64,000 bases of DNA from JAHJQZ01 sp963676075 (GTDB lineage: Bacteria; Pseudomonadota; Alphaproteobacteria; Rhizobiales; Devosiaceae): contig CAXXNZ010000001.1 in the NCBI GenBank assembly GCA_963676075.2, positions 124,001 to 188,000 of the forward strand. The letters run 5' to 3'. The first letter of the stretch is position 1. Each line of letters begins with the position of its first letter. Position numbers and translations under genes: made by a program. This document shows positions 41,828-49,881 of the stretch, piece by piece. The notes below the pieces were generated by a model. That model was not told the DNA's origin. It worked only from the letters and a program-made list of their open reading frames with translations, and ran no database searches.

Positions 41828-42397
41828 CTAGTCGAACTTGATCAGTTCGCGCTCGAAGCCACGGAACTTGCCGGTCAGAAGGCCGGCGAGCGTGTTGAAG
41901 ATGATGTCACCGCTCGGGGCGCATCCGGGGATGTTGTAGTCGATCTCGACCACTTCCGAGCAGGGATAGACCTTGTCGAGCACAAGCGGCAAAGCCGGAT
42001 CGTTCGGGATCTGGTGCGTCGTATTGCGGATATACTTGCCGGTGATGTAGGCCTCTTCGAGGCATTCGAGCAGCGGATTTTCCGAATGCATCACCGCGTT
42101 CCTCATCGCGGGAAGGCCACCCATGATGGCGCATTGCCCGAGGGCAATCAGCACATCGCAGTTCTTGCGGAAATCCCTCAAGACGTGGACGTTCTCCTCG
42201 TTGCAGCAACCACCTTCGATGATGCCGACATCGCAGCGTCCGGTGAACTTCTTGATGTCGTTGACCGGCGAGCGGTCGAACTCGACCAGTTTCATCAGCT
42301 CGATCAGGCGTTCATCGATATCGAGAATCGCCATGTGGCAGCCGAAGCAACCGGCCAGTGACGCGGTTGCGATCCGCGCTTTTCTAAGTTCAGGCAT
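41828..42397 (-). CDS. hoxY: [NiFe] hydrogenase small subunit, HoxY
   Basis: ATG 42397 (189 residues), overlapping hoxU by 8 nt; seven upstream codons were dropped. A short small subunit with only the proximal [4Fe-4S] cluster: cysteines in LAGCFGCHMA, ALGQCAIMGG and NIPGCAPSGD, as in HoxY of soluble bidirectional hydrogenases. It has no signal peptide and no medial or distal clusters, so electrons pass straight to HoxU. It lies 11 nt upstream of hoxH. Confidence 0.92.
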   Translation of the reverse strand: MPELRKARIATASLAGCFGCHMAILDIDERLIELMKLVEFDRSPVNDIKKFTGRCDVGIIEGGCCNEENVHVLRDFRKNCDVLIALGQCAIMGGLPAMRNAVMHSENPLLECLEEAYITGKYIRNTTHQIPNDPALPLVLDKVYPCSEVVEIDYNIPGCAPSGDIIFNTLAGLLTGKFRGFERELIKFD

Positions 42398-43136
42398 TGC
42401 GCTTCTCCTCGATTTCATGACCGATCAGGCCCGTGTCGAATTCACGTTCGCCGATCGGGATCTTGAATCCCTCACGCTTTCTGATGATGCAGCCGACCGG
42501 GCAGACGTCCGCCGAAATGGCGTGGTCGGTGACGGCGGCATCGGTATGGGCCAGGTCCATGCCGTTGACGGCAACGCGGCGCTTGATGCCGCGGCCGACG
42601 TAGCCGAACAGGCCCTTGCCGTCATTGTCCTGCGAGGCGCGGATGCAGCGGCCGCAGGAAATGCAGCGGTTGGTGTCGAGCGCGATGTCGGGATGGGACG
42701 CATCGAGATCGCGGTTCGGCTCCAGGTAGGGGAACTTGGTCGTTTCGGTCATGTCGAGCCGGTAGGCCATGGCCTGCAGCTCGCAATTGCCGGAGGCTTC
42801 GCACATCGGGCAGAAGTGGTTGCCCTCGTGGAACAGCATCTCGACCAGGTCGCGCCGCAGCTTGGACAAGTAGGGCGTTTCCGATTCGACGCTGGTGCCG
42901 GGGTTGGCCGGCTGGGTGCAGGCCGCAACTGAGCGGCCGCCGACCTTGACGGTGCACACGCGGCACGAGCCCTGATGCCTCAGGCCTTCGTGGTCGCACA
43001 GGCGGGGAATATAGATGCCGGCCTCGTCAGCGGCTTCCATGATGGTCTGGCCAGGTTGCGCCCGCACCTCGATCCCGTCGATGGTGAAGGTGAAGGTTGT
43101 GTCGCGCCTTGTGCCTGTGTCGCTGATAGCGCTCAT
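42390..43136 (-). CDS. hoxU: Diaphorase Fe-S subunit, HoxU
   Basis: 248 residues, ATG overlapping the hoxF stop (ATGA). An N-terminal plant-type [2Fe-2S] domain (IPRLCDHEGLRHQGSCRVCTVKV...C), the NuoG-type His-Cys cluster (HFCPMCEASGNCEL) and a [4Fe-4S] pair in CISCGRC and DVCPVGC. It wires HoxF to HoxY. All cluster ligands are present. Length and layout match HoxU rather than full NuoG. Confidence 0.92.
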   Translation of the reverse strand: MSAISDTGTRRDTTFTFTIDGIEVRAQPGQTIMEAADEAGIYIPRLCDHEGLRHQGSCRVCTVKVGGRSVAACTQPANPGTSVESETPYLSKLRRDLVEMLFHEGNHFCPMCEASGNCELQAMAYRLDMTETTKFPYLEPNRDLDASHPDIALDTNRCISCGRCIRASQDNDGKGLFGYVGRGIKRRVAVNGMDLAHTDAAVTDHAISADVCPVGCIIRKREGFKIPIGEREFDTGLIGHEIEEKRNA

Positions 43137-45001
43137 TTGGAATAATCCTTGTCAAAGATGTAGGAGCGGCGCTTGGCGATTTTGCGCGCGCCGTCGATCG
43201 CGGACTGGATATCGAACGTGTCCCTGATGCCGTTCTTGTTCGCCTTGGTCATGGTCGAATAGATCAGCGGGAAGCTCTTGAGCGTCGTCAGAACCGGGTT
43301 CGGCGAGGTAATGCCGAGACCGCAACGGGATGTCTCAATGACCGTGGAGCTGAGATCCCGGAGGTATTCGATGTCCTCGGGATTGGCGAGGCCACGGCGG
43401 AACTTGCCGATCGCCTTCTGCAAGAAGACGTTGCCGACCCGGCAGGGCGTGCAGTAGCCGCAGCTCTCATGCACGAAGAAGGACATGTAGTATTCGACGA
43501 TCTCGAGAATGTTGCGAGATGCGTTGAAGATGATGATGGCGCCGCCGGTGGCGAGGTCATCGAAGGTCAGCCTGCGGTCGAAGCTGTCGCGGCCGATCAT
43601 CGTGCCGGACGGGCCACCGACCTGGACGGCTGCCGCATCCTCGCCGCCGACAATGCGCAGCAGTTCCCAGATGGAGTGGCCGTAGGGCAGTTCGTAGATG
43701 CCGGGGTTCAGGCAGTCACCGGAAACCGACAGAAGCTTGGTGCCATGGCTGCCTTCGGTTCCCATGTCGAAGAACCATTTGGAGCCTTTGTCGAGAATGC
43801 GGGCGGCATGGCAGAAGGTCTCGACGTTGTTGACCACCGTCGGGTAGCCGAGATAGCCGCGCTGGACCGGGAAGGGCGGACGGGTCTTGGGTTCGCCCGG
43901 CAGACCTTCGCAGGACGAGATCAGCGCGCCTTCCTCGCCGCAGACATAAGCGCCTGCGCCAAGCTGGATGCGGATATCGAAGTGGAAGTTCCGGATGCCC
44001 ATGATCTCCCTGCCCAGGAGCCCATGCGACCGGCGTTCTTCGAGAATCTGCTCGATAAGCGGCTGAAGGTATTCGTATTCGCCCCTCAGGTAGATGATGC
44101 CTTCCTTGGCGCCGACGGCGCGGGCGGCAATCGTCATGCCTTCGATCAGAAGATGCGGACGTTCGGTCAGCAGAGCGCGGTCCTTGAAGGTTCCGGGCTC
44201 GCCTTCGTCGGCATTGCAGATGATGAAGCGCCGTTCGGCCTCGCCGCCGGCGGCGAAACGCCACTTGCGGCCGGTTACGAAACCGGCACCGCCACAGCCC
44301 CTCAGACCGCTCTCCTCAACGGTCGTGATGATCTGTGTCGGGGTGATCGACAGCGCCTTGGCAAGGCCGGCATCCATCGGAACCGGACCGAGCAGTGACT
44401 CGCCGGCATGCCGGATGTTGGTCTGAACCATGCGGGTTGCGCGTTCATGGGCAGACGAGGGCGTGAAGCCGGGAACGGCGATCTTCTCAGGGGTCTCACC
44501 GCCCTTGAGCGCCATGGCCACGTCATGGGCCTTTTGCGGCGTCAGCTTGGTGATGATCACATCGTTGATCATGGCCGCCGGGGCCTGGTCGCACATGCCG
44601 ATGCAGGGCGTGTATTCGAGCGAGAAAGCGCCATCCTCAGAGGTCTCGCCGACCTTGATGCCAAGGATGTTCTCGAACTCCTCCACGACGTCGTCGAGCC
44701 CGGCGAACCGGTCGATGATGTCGTCGCACAAACGAATGGTCACGCGGCCTTTGGGTTCGAGCGAGAAGAACGAGTAGAAACTCGCCACGCCCTCGACCTG
44801 GATGCGTGAAAGGTCGGTCACCTCGGCGATCGCTTCCATCGTTTCGGGGGAGATCCAGTGATAGCGTTTCTGGATCGTCAGCAGGATGTCCATCATCCTG
44901 TGTCTGTCATTGCCGTATTCGGCACATATTTCTAGGACCGCCTCTCGTGGAGCCGGGGGGGCATTTACAGTTTGGGGGGATTTTGAGGTTTCGACATCCA
45001 T
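43133..45001 (-). CDS. hoxF: Diaphorase flavoprotein, HoxF (NuoE-NuoF fusion)
   Basis: 622 residues from ATG 45001 after GGAGAGAAG. The N-terminal NuoE-like part (about 20-165) has a thioredoxin-like [2Fe-2S] site (LCDDI and TPCIGMCDQAPA). The NuoF part has the NADH/FMN loop GLRGCGGAGFVTGRKW, NADEGEPGTFKDR, GAGAYVCGEEGAL, and the C-terminal [4Fe-4S] ligands ESCGYCTPCRVGN with a later TSRCGLG. It is the NADH-oxidising module of the soluble hydrogenase and the first gene of the hox-hyp operon; its promoter must lie in the 500-nt spacer upstream. Confidence 0.93.
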   Translation of the reverse strand: MDVETSKSPQTVNAPPAPREAVLEICAEYGNDRHRMMDILLTIQKRYHWISPETMEAIAEVTDLSRIQVEGVASFYSFFSLEPKGRVTIRLCDDIIDRFAGLDDVVEEFENILGIKVGETSEDGAFSLEYTPCIGMCDQAPAAMINDVIITKLTPQKAHDVAMALKGGETPEKIAVPGFTPSSAHERATRMVQTNIRHAGESLLGPVPMDAGLAKALSITPTQIITTVEESGLRGCGGAGFVTGRKWRFAAGGEAERRFIICNADEGEPGTFKDRALLTERPHLLIEGMTIAARAVGAKEGIIYLRGEYEYLQPLIEQILEERRSHGLLGREIMGIRNFHFDIRIQLGAGAYVCGEEGALISSCEGLPGEPKTRPPFPVQRGYLGYPTVVNNVETFCHAARILDKGSKWFFDMGTEGSHGTKLLSVSGDCLNPGIYELPYGHSIWELLRIVGGEDAAAVQVGGPSGTMIGRDSFDRRLTFDDLATGGAIIIFNASRNILEIVEYYMSFFVHESCGYCTPCRVGNVFLQKAIGKFRRGLANPEDIEYLRDLSSTVIETSRCGLGITSPNPVLTTLKSFPLIYSTMTKANKNGIRDTFDIQSAIDGARKIAKRRSYIFDKDYSK

Positions 45002-45501
45002 CTCTTCTCTCCAGCTCCACTTGTCTAAAGCGGATCAGCAGGCTCCGGATTATGCGACCTATTTGACGGGGCATAGGCGCGGTTTGCAATGGCAAATTGA
45101 CCATCGGGAACAGGCACCATGTATGTGCCCTTGCAACAGGTTGGTGCGTTGCGCGTAGCCGAGGTCAAATCCCTGAAACTTATTGTTATTTTGCTGTCGC
45201 CATTCGTTTCCGGGTCAATGCTTTTTGGCCCGATCAAATTAGCGCGCACTACTTTTGGCGACAATATGCCACGAGCGCGCAGGCAGGCGGTAAATCCTTG
45301 ATTGACAAGGGAATATTCGAATAATCTAATATCATGAGTATAATACACAAAAACGCCCGCAGAACGGGCGTTTCCAAAGCTTGCAGGACTCGCTTGCCAG
45401 TCAGTGCGGCGCCCTAAGCGGGCGCCGCCCGGTTGCGGCATTTCCTCCCTCGTGCCGGCTCCTCCGCCGGCTTCGTCCTCAATGCGAATCGGTACTGGCT
45501 C
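45002..45501. other. Spacer between hoxF promoter side and the [FeFe] hydrogenase gene end
   Basis: 500 nt without a supported gene. It should hold the hox-hyp promoter (minus strand) and the end of the upstream operon. Visible items: a strong hairpin at 45345-45373, a GC-rich hairpin GCCGG/CCGGC at about 45,453-45,470, a TTTGC-AATG-GCAAA palindrome at 45,080-45,093, and an AT-rich tract at 45,300-45,350. No FNR box as good as those at 49.5 kb was found. Confidence 0.55.
45345..45373 (-). terminator. Rho-independent terminator after the [FeFe] hydrogenase gene
   Basis: Stem AAACGCCCG / CGGGCGTTT (9 bp) with loop CAGAA. On the minus strand the hairpin runs into T-rich sequence (TTTTTGTGT). 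It lies about 130 nt after the hydrogenase stop and separates that operon from hoxF. Confidence 0.75.
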
Positions 45502-47361
45502 CTAGTAGATCATGGTGCTCATCTTGACGTCGTCCCAGACCTCCTTGACCGAGCGCTGCAAAGTGCGGCGGCGTTCGGTGTAGTGGGTGTGCAGGAGCTT
45601 GTGCGCCTTCTCCGAATTGGGGGCTTCCAGAAAGTCCTTGTAGAGCGCCTTGACCTGCTCGTTGTTGTGGGACTGGCGGACTGTCTTCTGACGGTCGACG
45701 TTGTAGATCGTCTCGCGCCGCGCCATGGCGTTCGGCAGGTATGCCTTCTTGGATCTCAGCGAACCACCGCCATCGACGCAACCACCGGGGCAGGCCATGA
45801 CCTCGATGAAGTCGTAGTCGGCTTCACCGCTGCGCACCTTTTCGACAAGTTTACGCGTGTCGCCGAGACCATGGACCATGGCCACCTTGACCTCGCCGAA
45901 GGGCCCGCCGAGATCGACGGTAGCCTCGCGCACGCCGTCGAAGCCGCGGAGCTGGGTCAGCTCGATCTGGTCGAGTTCCTTGCCGTTGACGACGGCATAG
46001 ATGGTGCGGACCGCGGCTTCCATGACGCCGCCGGTGGTGCCGAAAATGGCGCCGGCGCCGGTGAACTCGCTCATGTAGGGGTTATCGAACTCCGACGGCT
46101 CGAGCTCGCCGAGATTGATCCCCTCGCGGCGCAGCAGGCGGGCGAATTCACGCGTCGTCAGCACCACGTCGGTTTCCGGCATGCCGTCGATCTGGAGCTG
46201 CGGGCGAACCGCTTCGTCCTTCTTGGCAGTGCAGGGCATGATCGAGATGACCCGGACCTTCTTGGGGTCGATGCCCATCTTTTGCGGCAGATAGGTCTTG
46301 GCCAGCGTCGACAGCACCTGCTGAGGCGATTTGGTCGAGCTCAGCAGCGGCAGGATATCGGGATAGTGGATTTCGGCGAAGTTGATCCAGCCGGGGCAGC
46401 AGGAGGTGAAGGTCGGCTTCTGGCCGGACTTCAGGCGGCCCAGCAGTTCGATGCCTTCTTCCATGATGACGACGTCGGCAGCGAAGTTGGTGTCGAGCAC
46501 GACGTCGACGCCGATCTTGCGGCAGGCGGCGATGACGTGACCCTGGACGTTGGTGCCGGGGGGCAGACCAAATTCCTCGCCGAAGGCGACGCGCACCGCG
46601 GGAGCGAACTGCACCACCGTGGTGAGCTCGGGATCACAGATGAAATCGAGCGCCTTGTCAGTCTCGTCACGCTCGCCGAGTGCGCCGGTGGGGCAGACGA
46701 GCACGCATTGCCCGCAGCTGACGCACAGGGAATTGGCCTGATCGCCGCCACCGCGCAGTTCAACCAGACGTTCGACGCTGGTTTCGGACATCATCAGGGC
46801 ATCGACGCCCTGGAAGTAGCGGCAAACAGCAACGCAGCGCTGGCACCTGACGCAGCGCGTCATGTCGCGGATGATGGCCGCAGACGAGGTGTCGATCGGG
46901 CGTGCCTCGGTGCGAGCGCGGTCGAAGAAGCGGTTCTCCTTGAGGCCGACGAACTGGGCTAGGTCTTGCAGTTCGCAGTCGCCGTGACGGATGCAGGTGG
47001 CGCAATCCTGCAGGTGGTCGGCCATCAAAAGCTCGACCTGGAGCTTTTGCATGTCGCGGACCTGCTTGGTGCGGGTTTCGACGACCATGCCTTCGCGCAC
47101 CGGTGTGTTGCACGAGGTGACGATCTGGTGCTTGTCCTTGCCGGCTTCGAGGATGTCGACAACACAGACGCGGCAGGTGCCGGGCGTGTGGTCGATGTCG
47201 TCGAGTTCGCACAGCGTCGGAATGTAGAGGTCGTGCCGGCGGGCGCAGCTCAGGATGGTTTCGTTTTCGAAGCCAATGCAGGGCTTGCCGTTGATGAACA
47301 GTGCGATCGTGGCCGTAGCCGGGTCTCGTGCTTCAAGAACCTCAGTGTCGAGAGTGCACAT
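45502..47361 (-). CDS. [FeFe] hydrogenase catalytic subunit
   Basis: 619 residues. N-terminal accessory clusters: a [2Fe-2S] domain (IPTLCELDD, GTCRVCVV), the His-Cys cluster (HLQDCATCIRHGDC) and two [4Fe-4S] sets (CVRCQRCVAVC, CVSCGQCVLVC). The H-cluster domain has all three signatures: L1 TSCCPGW, L2 MPCTAKKDE and L3 MACPGGCVDGGG. The first Cys of SCCP is the usual proton-transfer residue, so it should be active. C-terminal KVSTMIY-like end and length fit M3-type group A enzymes. Three bases separate it from the GltD-fusion gene, which is its likely redox partner; HydDB group A2 ('glutamate-synthase-linked') has this kind of neighbour. No hydE, hydF or hydG maturase is in the window. Confidence 0.93.
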   Translation of the reverse strand: MCTLDTEVLEARDPATATIALFINGKPCIGFENETILSCARRHDLYIPTLCELDDIDHTPGTCRVCVVDILEAGKDKHQIVTSCNTPVREGMVVETRTKQVRDMQKLQVELLMADHLQDCATCIRHGDCELQDLAQFVGLKENRFFDRARTEARPIDTSSAAIIRDMTRCVRCQRCVAVCRYFQGVDALMMSETSVERLVELRGGGDQANSLCVSCGQCVLVCPTGALGERDETDKALDFICDPELTTVVQFAPAVRVAFGEEFGLPPGTNVQGHVIAACRKIGVDVVLDTNFAADVVIMEEGIELLGRLKSGQKPTFTSCCPGWINFAEIHYPDILPLLSSTKSPQQVLSTLAKTYLPQKMGIDPKKVRVISIMPCTAKKDEAVRPQLQIDGMPETDVVLTTREFARLLRREGINLGELEPSEFDNPYMSEFTGAGAIFGTTGGVMEAAVRTIYAVVNGKELDQIELTQLRGFDGVREATVDLGGPFGEVKVAMVHGLGDTRKLVEKVRSGEADYDFIEVMACPGGCVDGGGSLRSKKAYLPNAMARRETIYNVDRQKTVRQSHNNEQVKALYKDFLEAPNSEKAHKLLHTHYTERRRTLQRSVKEVWDDVKMSTMIY

Positions 47362-47364
47362 GGC

Positions 47365-49365
47365 TTATGCCGCTCCTTCGGGGATGGAGTGTTCGGTGAC
47401 GACGGAATAGATGCGGTAGCAACGCATGCAGCGCTGCGCCTCGGCATAGGCTTCCTGCTCGCTGATTGTCTGTTCCACCTCTTCGAACATGTGCTTTCTG
47501 AGTTCCGGATCGAGTTCCGGGTTGTGGACGCGGTACATGTTCCGGACCGGAGCTTCGACGACGTCGTCGGCCAGGAAGTCGTTGTCCTTGATCAGCTGAC
47601 GCATGCGCGAGCGCTTGAAGAAGCGCGGCGTGCCGAGCTGGACCCAGTCATTGATGTTGCGCGCCGCCTTGAGGCCGGCGGCCATGGCGTAGATCAGCGT
47701 CGACGGGCCGGTGACGCAGTCGCCGCCGGCAAACACGCCGGGACGGGAGGTCGACAGCGCCCGGTCGGTCTCGACCGTGCGCCAACGGTTGAGGTCGACG
47801 CCTTCGCTGGCAATCTGTTCGCTGTCTTCGACCTGCTGGCCGATGGCAGCGATGATGGTGTCGCAGGGCATGATGAACTCCGACCCCGGGATCGGGCGCA
47901 CCTTGCGACGGCCGGACTCGTCCGGTTCGGTCTGTTCCATCTTGACCAGTTCGACGCCGGTCACCTTGCCGAAATTGTCGGTGATGATGCGGGTCGGATT
48001 GCACAGGGTGTGGAAGTGGATGCCTTCGTGGTGGGCTGCGACCAGTTCCTCGTGGTCGGCCGGCATATCCTCTTCGGTGCGACGATAAATGACATGAACG
48101 TTGTCGGCTCCAAGCCGGAGCGAGGAGCGCACGCAGTCCATGGCGACGTTGCCGCCACCGACGACGACGACTTCGCCCTTGAGATCGAGCTTGGAGTCGC
48201 CACCGACGTGATCATGCACTTTCAGGAGGAAATCGATGCCGGAGTAATAGCCGGCACGCGCCTTGTCTTCGTTGTCGACGCCGAGCGCCGTGCCCTGCTG
48301 ACAGCCGAGGCCGAGGAAAACCGCCTTGTAGCCCTGGGCGAACAGGTCATCGATGGTGAAATCGCGCCCCAGGGCCTGACCGTAGCGGAAGTGGCCGCCG
48401 AGTTCGACGATGATGTCGGTTTCGAGCGCCAGCGTGTCCTTGGGCAGGCGGTAGCTCGGGATGCCGATCTGGGCCATGCCGCCGGCCTGTTCGGTCTTTT
48501 CGAACACATCGACGTGGTAGCCGTGCAAGAGCAGGTGATAGGCGGCGGAGATGCCGGCCGGGCCGGCGCCGATCACCGCGATCTTCATGCCATCTTCGAG
48601 CGGCTTGGTGATCATGTCGCGGGTGAACTTCAGCGCCTTGGGGCCCTGCTGCTGGTCGGCGACATAGCGCTTGAGAATCTTGATGCCGACGGCTTCGTCG
48701 ACGAACTTGCGCCGGCAGGCCAGTTCGCAATAGCGCACGCAGACGCGTCCGCAGGTGGAGGCCATCGGGTATTTCTGCAACAGGACGCCGAGGGAGTTTT
48801 CCGGCTTGCCGTCGCGGATATAGTCGATGTAGCGCGGCACGTTGACCTTGGAAGGGCAGGCCTCGATGCAGGGGGCGGTCATGTAGGCCATGCCGTGCTG
48901 CAGCTTGATCGGCCGGTGCTCGGCGACTTCCTGTTCGATACGATCGCGGAAGTTGTGGATGACGTCGAGCAAGGCATTCGAGCAGGTCTGTCCGAGGCCG
49001 CACAGCGAGGTCAGCTTCATCTGCTCGCCGAGAACTTCGATGTCGTCGAAATCGAGAGTCGAATCGAGGCCACGGCGCATCCTGTCGAGGGCGTCGCGCA
49101 CCAGAACCGTGCCCATGCGGCACGGCGTGCACACGCCGCAGGACTGTTCGGCGGCCTTTTCCATATAGTGGTAGAGCCCGTCGATCAGGCTGACCTTGTC
49201 GTCGAAGACGAAAAAGCCGCGGTCGCCGAAGAAGGCGCGAATGGCGTTGCCGTCGTCGAATTCGTCGAATTTCTTGAGTTCGGTGAGAGGGGAGTTGGCT
49301 GGTATCTTGCCATTTTGCGCGTCATGGACCACCCCGTCCCAAACGCCGAATGCAACTTGCGCCAT
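47365..49365 (-). CDS. NuoF-tail / GltD fusion flavoprotein, partner of the [FeFe] hydrogenase
   Basis: Start ATG 49365 after GAGG; 666 residues (a frame start 39 nt earlier lacks a site). Residues 1-165 resemble only the C-terminal Fe-S part of NuoF/HoxF (ESCGVCTPCRMGT...TSLCGLGQTC). The FMN/NADH-binding part of NuoF is missing. The rest is GltD-like: N-terminal cluster cysteines (PCIEACPSKVN, CGRVCVRYCELACRR), FAD site VIGAGPAGISAAY, NAD(P) site VVGGGNVAMDC, GDCVTGPST and a final RCMRCYR. It therefore joins an NAD(P)H:flavin module to a NuoF-type Fe-S module and probably carries electrons between NAD(P)H and the hydrogenase. It is first in its operon, facing the FNR-box region. Confidence 0.87.
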   Translation of the reverse strand: MAQVAFGVWDGVVHDAQNGKIPANSPLTELKKFDEFDDGNAIRAFFGDRGFFVFDDKVSLIDGLYHYMEKAAEQSCGVCTPCRMGTVLVRDALDRMRRGLDSTLDFDDIEVLGEQMKLTSLCGLGQTCSNALLDVIHNFRDRIEQEVAEHRPIKLQHGMAYMTAPCIEACPSKVNVPRYIDYIRDGKPENSLGVLLQKYPMASTCGRVCVRYCELACRRKFVDEAVGIKILKRYVADQQQGPKALKFTRDMITKPLEDGMKIAVIGAGPAGISAAYHLLLHGYHVDVFEKTEQAGGMAQIGIPSYRLPKDTLALETDIIVELGGHFRYGQALGRDFTIDDLFAQGYKAVFLGLGCQQGTALGVDNEDKARAGYYSGIDFLLKVHDHVGGDSKLDLKGEVVVVGGGNVAMDCVRSSLRLGADNVHVIYRRTEEDMPADHEELVAAHHEGIHFHTLCNPTRIITDNFGKVTGVELVKMEQTEPDESGRRKVRPIPGSEFIMPCDTIIAAIGQQVEDSEQIASEGVDLNRWRTVETDRALSTSRPGVFAGGDCVTGPSTLIYAMAAGLKAARNINDWVQLGTPRFFKRSRMRQLIKDNDFLADDVVEAPVRNMYRVHNPELDPELRKHMFEEVEQTISEQEAYAEAQRCMRCYRIYSVVTEHSIPEGAA

Positions 49366-49519
49366 TGCTGACCTCGATCCTGCTGGCTTGTGCAGTGGAG
49401 CCAAGGTCCTCCCACTTCTTTTAGCCTCCTTCTCTTTGGAAGGATTTATGCCGCTAAAGAAGCTCTCGCACGGTCCACGAAATGTGTTCCCGGATTAACC
49501 GAACTTGCCGCGATACTCT

Positions 49520-49533
49520 TTGCGCTGGATCAA
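49520..49533. promoter_or_regulatory. FNR/FixK-like box 1
   Basis: TTGCGCTGGATCAA fits TTG(A/C)N-N4-ATCAA, the anaerobox read by FNR, FnrL and FixK in alphaproteobacteria; one half-site is exact and the other is TTGCG. It lies about 155 nt upstream of the GltD-fusion start. Confidence 0.6.
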
Positions 49534-49551
49534 GACTTGAGAAAGCTTGTC

Positions 49552-49587
49552 ATAGATGTATATACGATCATTCGAATATACATCTAT
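49552..49587. promoter_or_regulatory. Long palindrome, candidate operator
   Basis: Arms ATAGATGTATATACGA and TCGAATATACATCTAT (16 bp, one mismatch) around TCAT. It is AT-rich and lies between two FNR-like boxes, about 190 nt from the hydrogenase operon start. The regulator is unknown. Confidence 0.65.
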
Positions 49588-49631
49588 AGTTTCACGCGGG
49601 GTGTGGCGGCAGATTTGGCTGGCATTTTTAC

Positions 49632-49645
49632 TTGCGCTGGATCAA
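49632..49645. promoter_or_regulatory. FNR/FixK-like box 2
   Basis: The same 14 bases as box 1 (TTGCGCTGGATCAA), 112 nt further on and within a shared TTGCGCTGGATCAAG context, so the site is duplicated. It lies about 237 nt upstream of the transporter start and may serve that operon. Confidence 0.6.
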
Positions 49646-49881
49646 GGAAGAGCAGCGACGAAGTCTTTATTGGACAAATTTCGTCGACTATGGCGCGATT
49701 GGCGAAAGTTCGGCTGAGCCTTTTCCGGGAGGGAAAAGGATGAAATAACCGGAAATTCAACGACCTGCGCCAACGATGTCCGACCGTTTGCCGTTCATGG
49801 CGCCAAAAACGCCGGCAGCGGACTCCATGGGCGGGCAGGGAGGGGAGAACTGACACACTGGCTCCAAAAGGAACGCTCCAG

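Larger units (their letters stand above)
49366..49881. other. Divergent control region between [FeFe] hydrogenase operon and ABC transporter
   Basis: 516 nt without a supported gene between divergent operons. It holds two identical TTGCGCTGGATCAA boxes (49520 and 49632) and a long palindrome (49552-49587) between them. Standard-code frames here (for example 49584-50165 minus) overlap the transporter gene and are not credible. Expected promoters for both operons lie here. Confidence 0.6.

Noticed and set aside
45080..45093. TTTGC-AATG-GCAAA as an FNR or sigma-54 site for hoxF
   Set aside because: Half-sites do not match TTGAT/ATCAA, and no -24/-12 GG/GC pair is correctly spaced; recorded only as a palindrome in the spacer.
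46966..49371. 801-residue plus-strand frame opposite the GltD fusion
   Set aside because: Antisense shadow with no domain motifs; the minus strand has FAD, NAD and Fe-S signatures.
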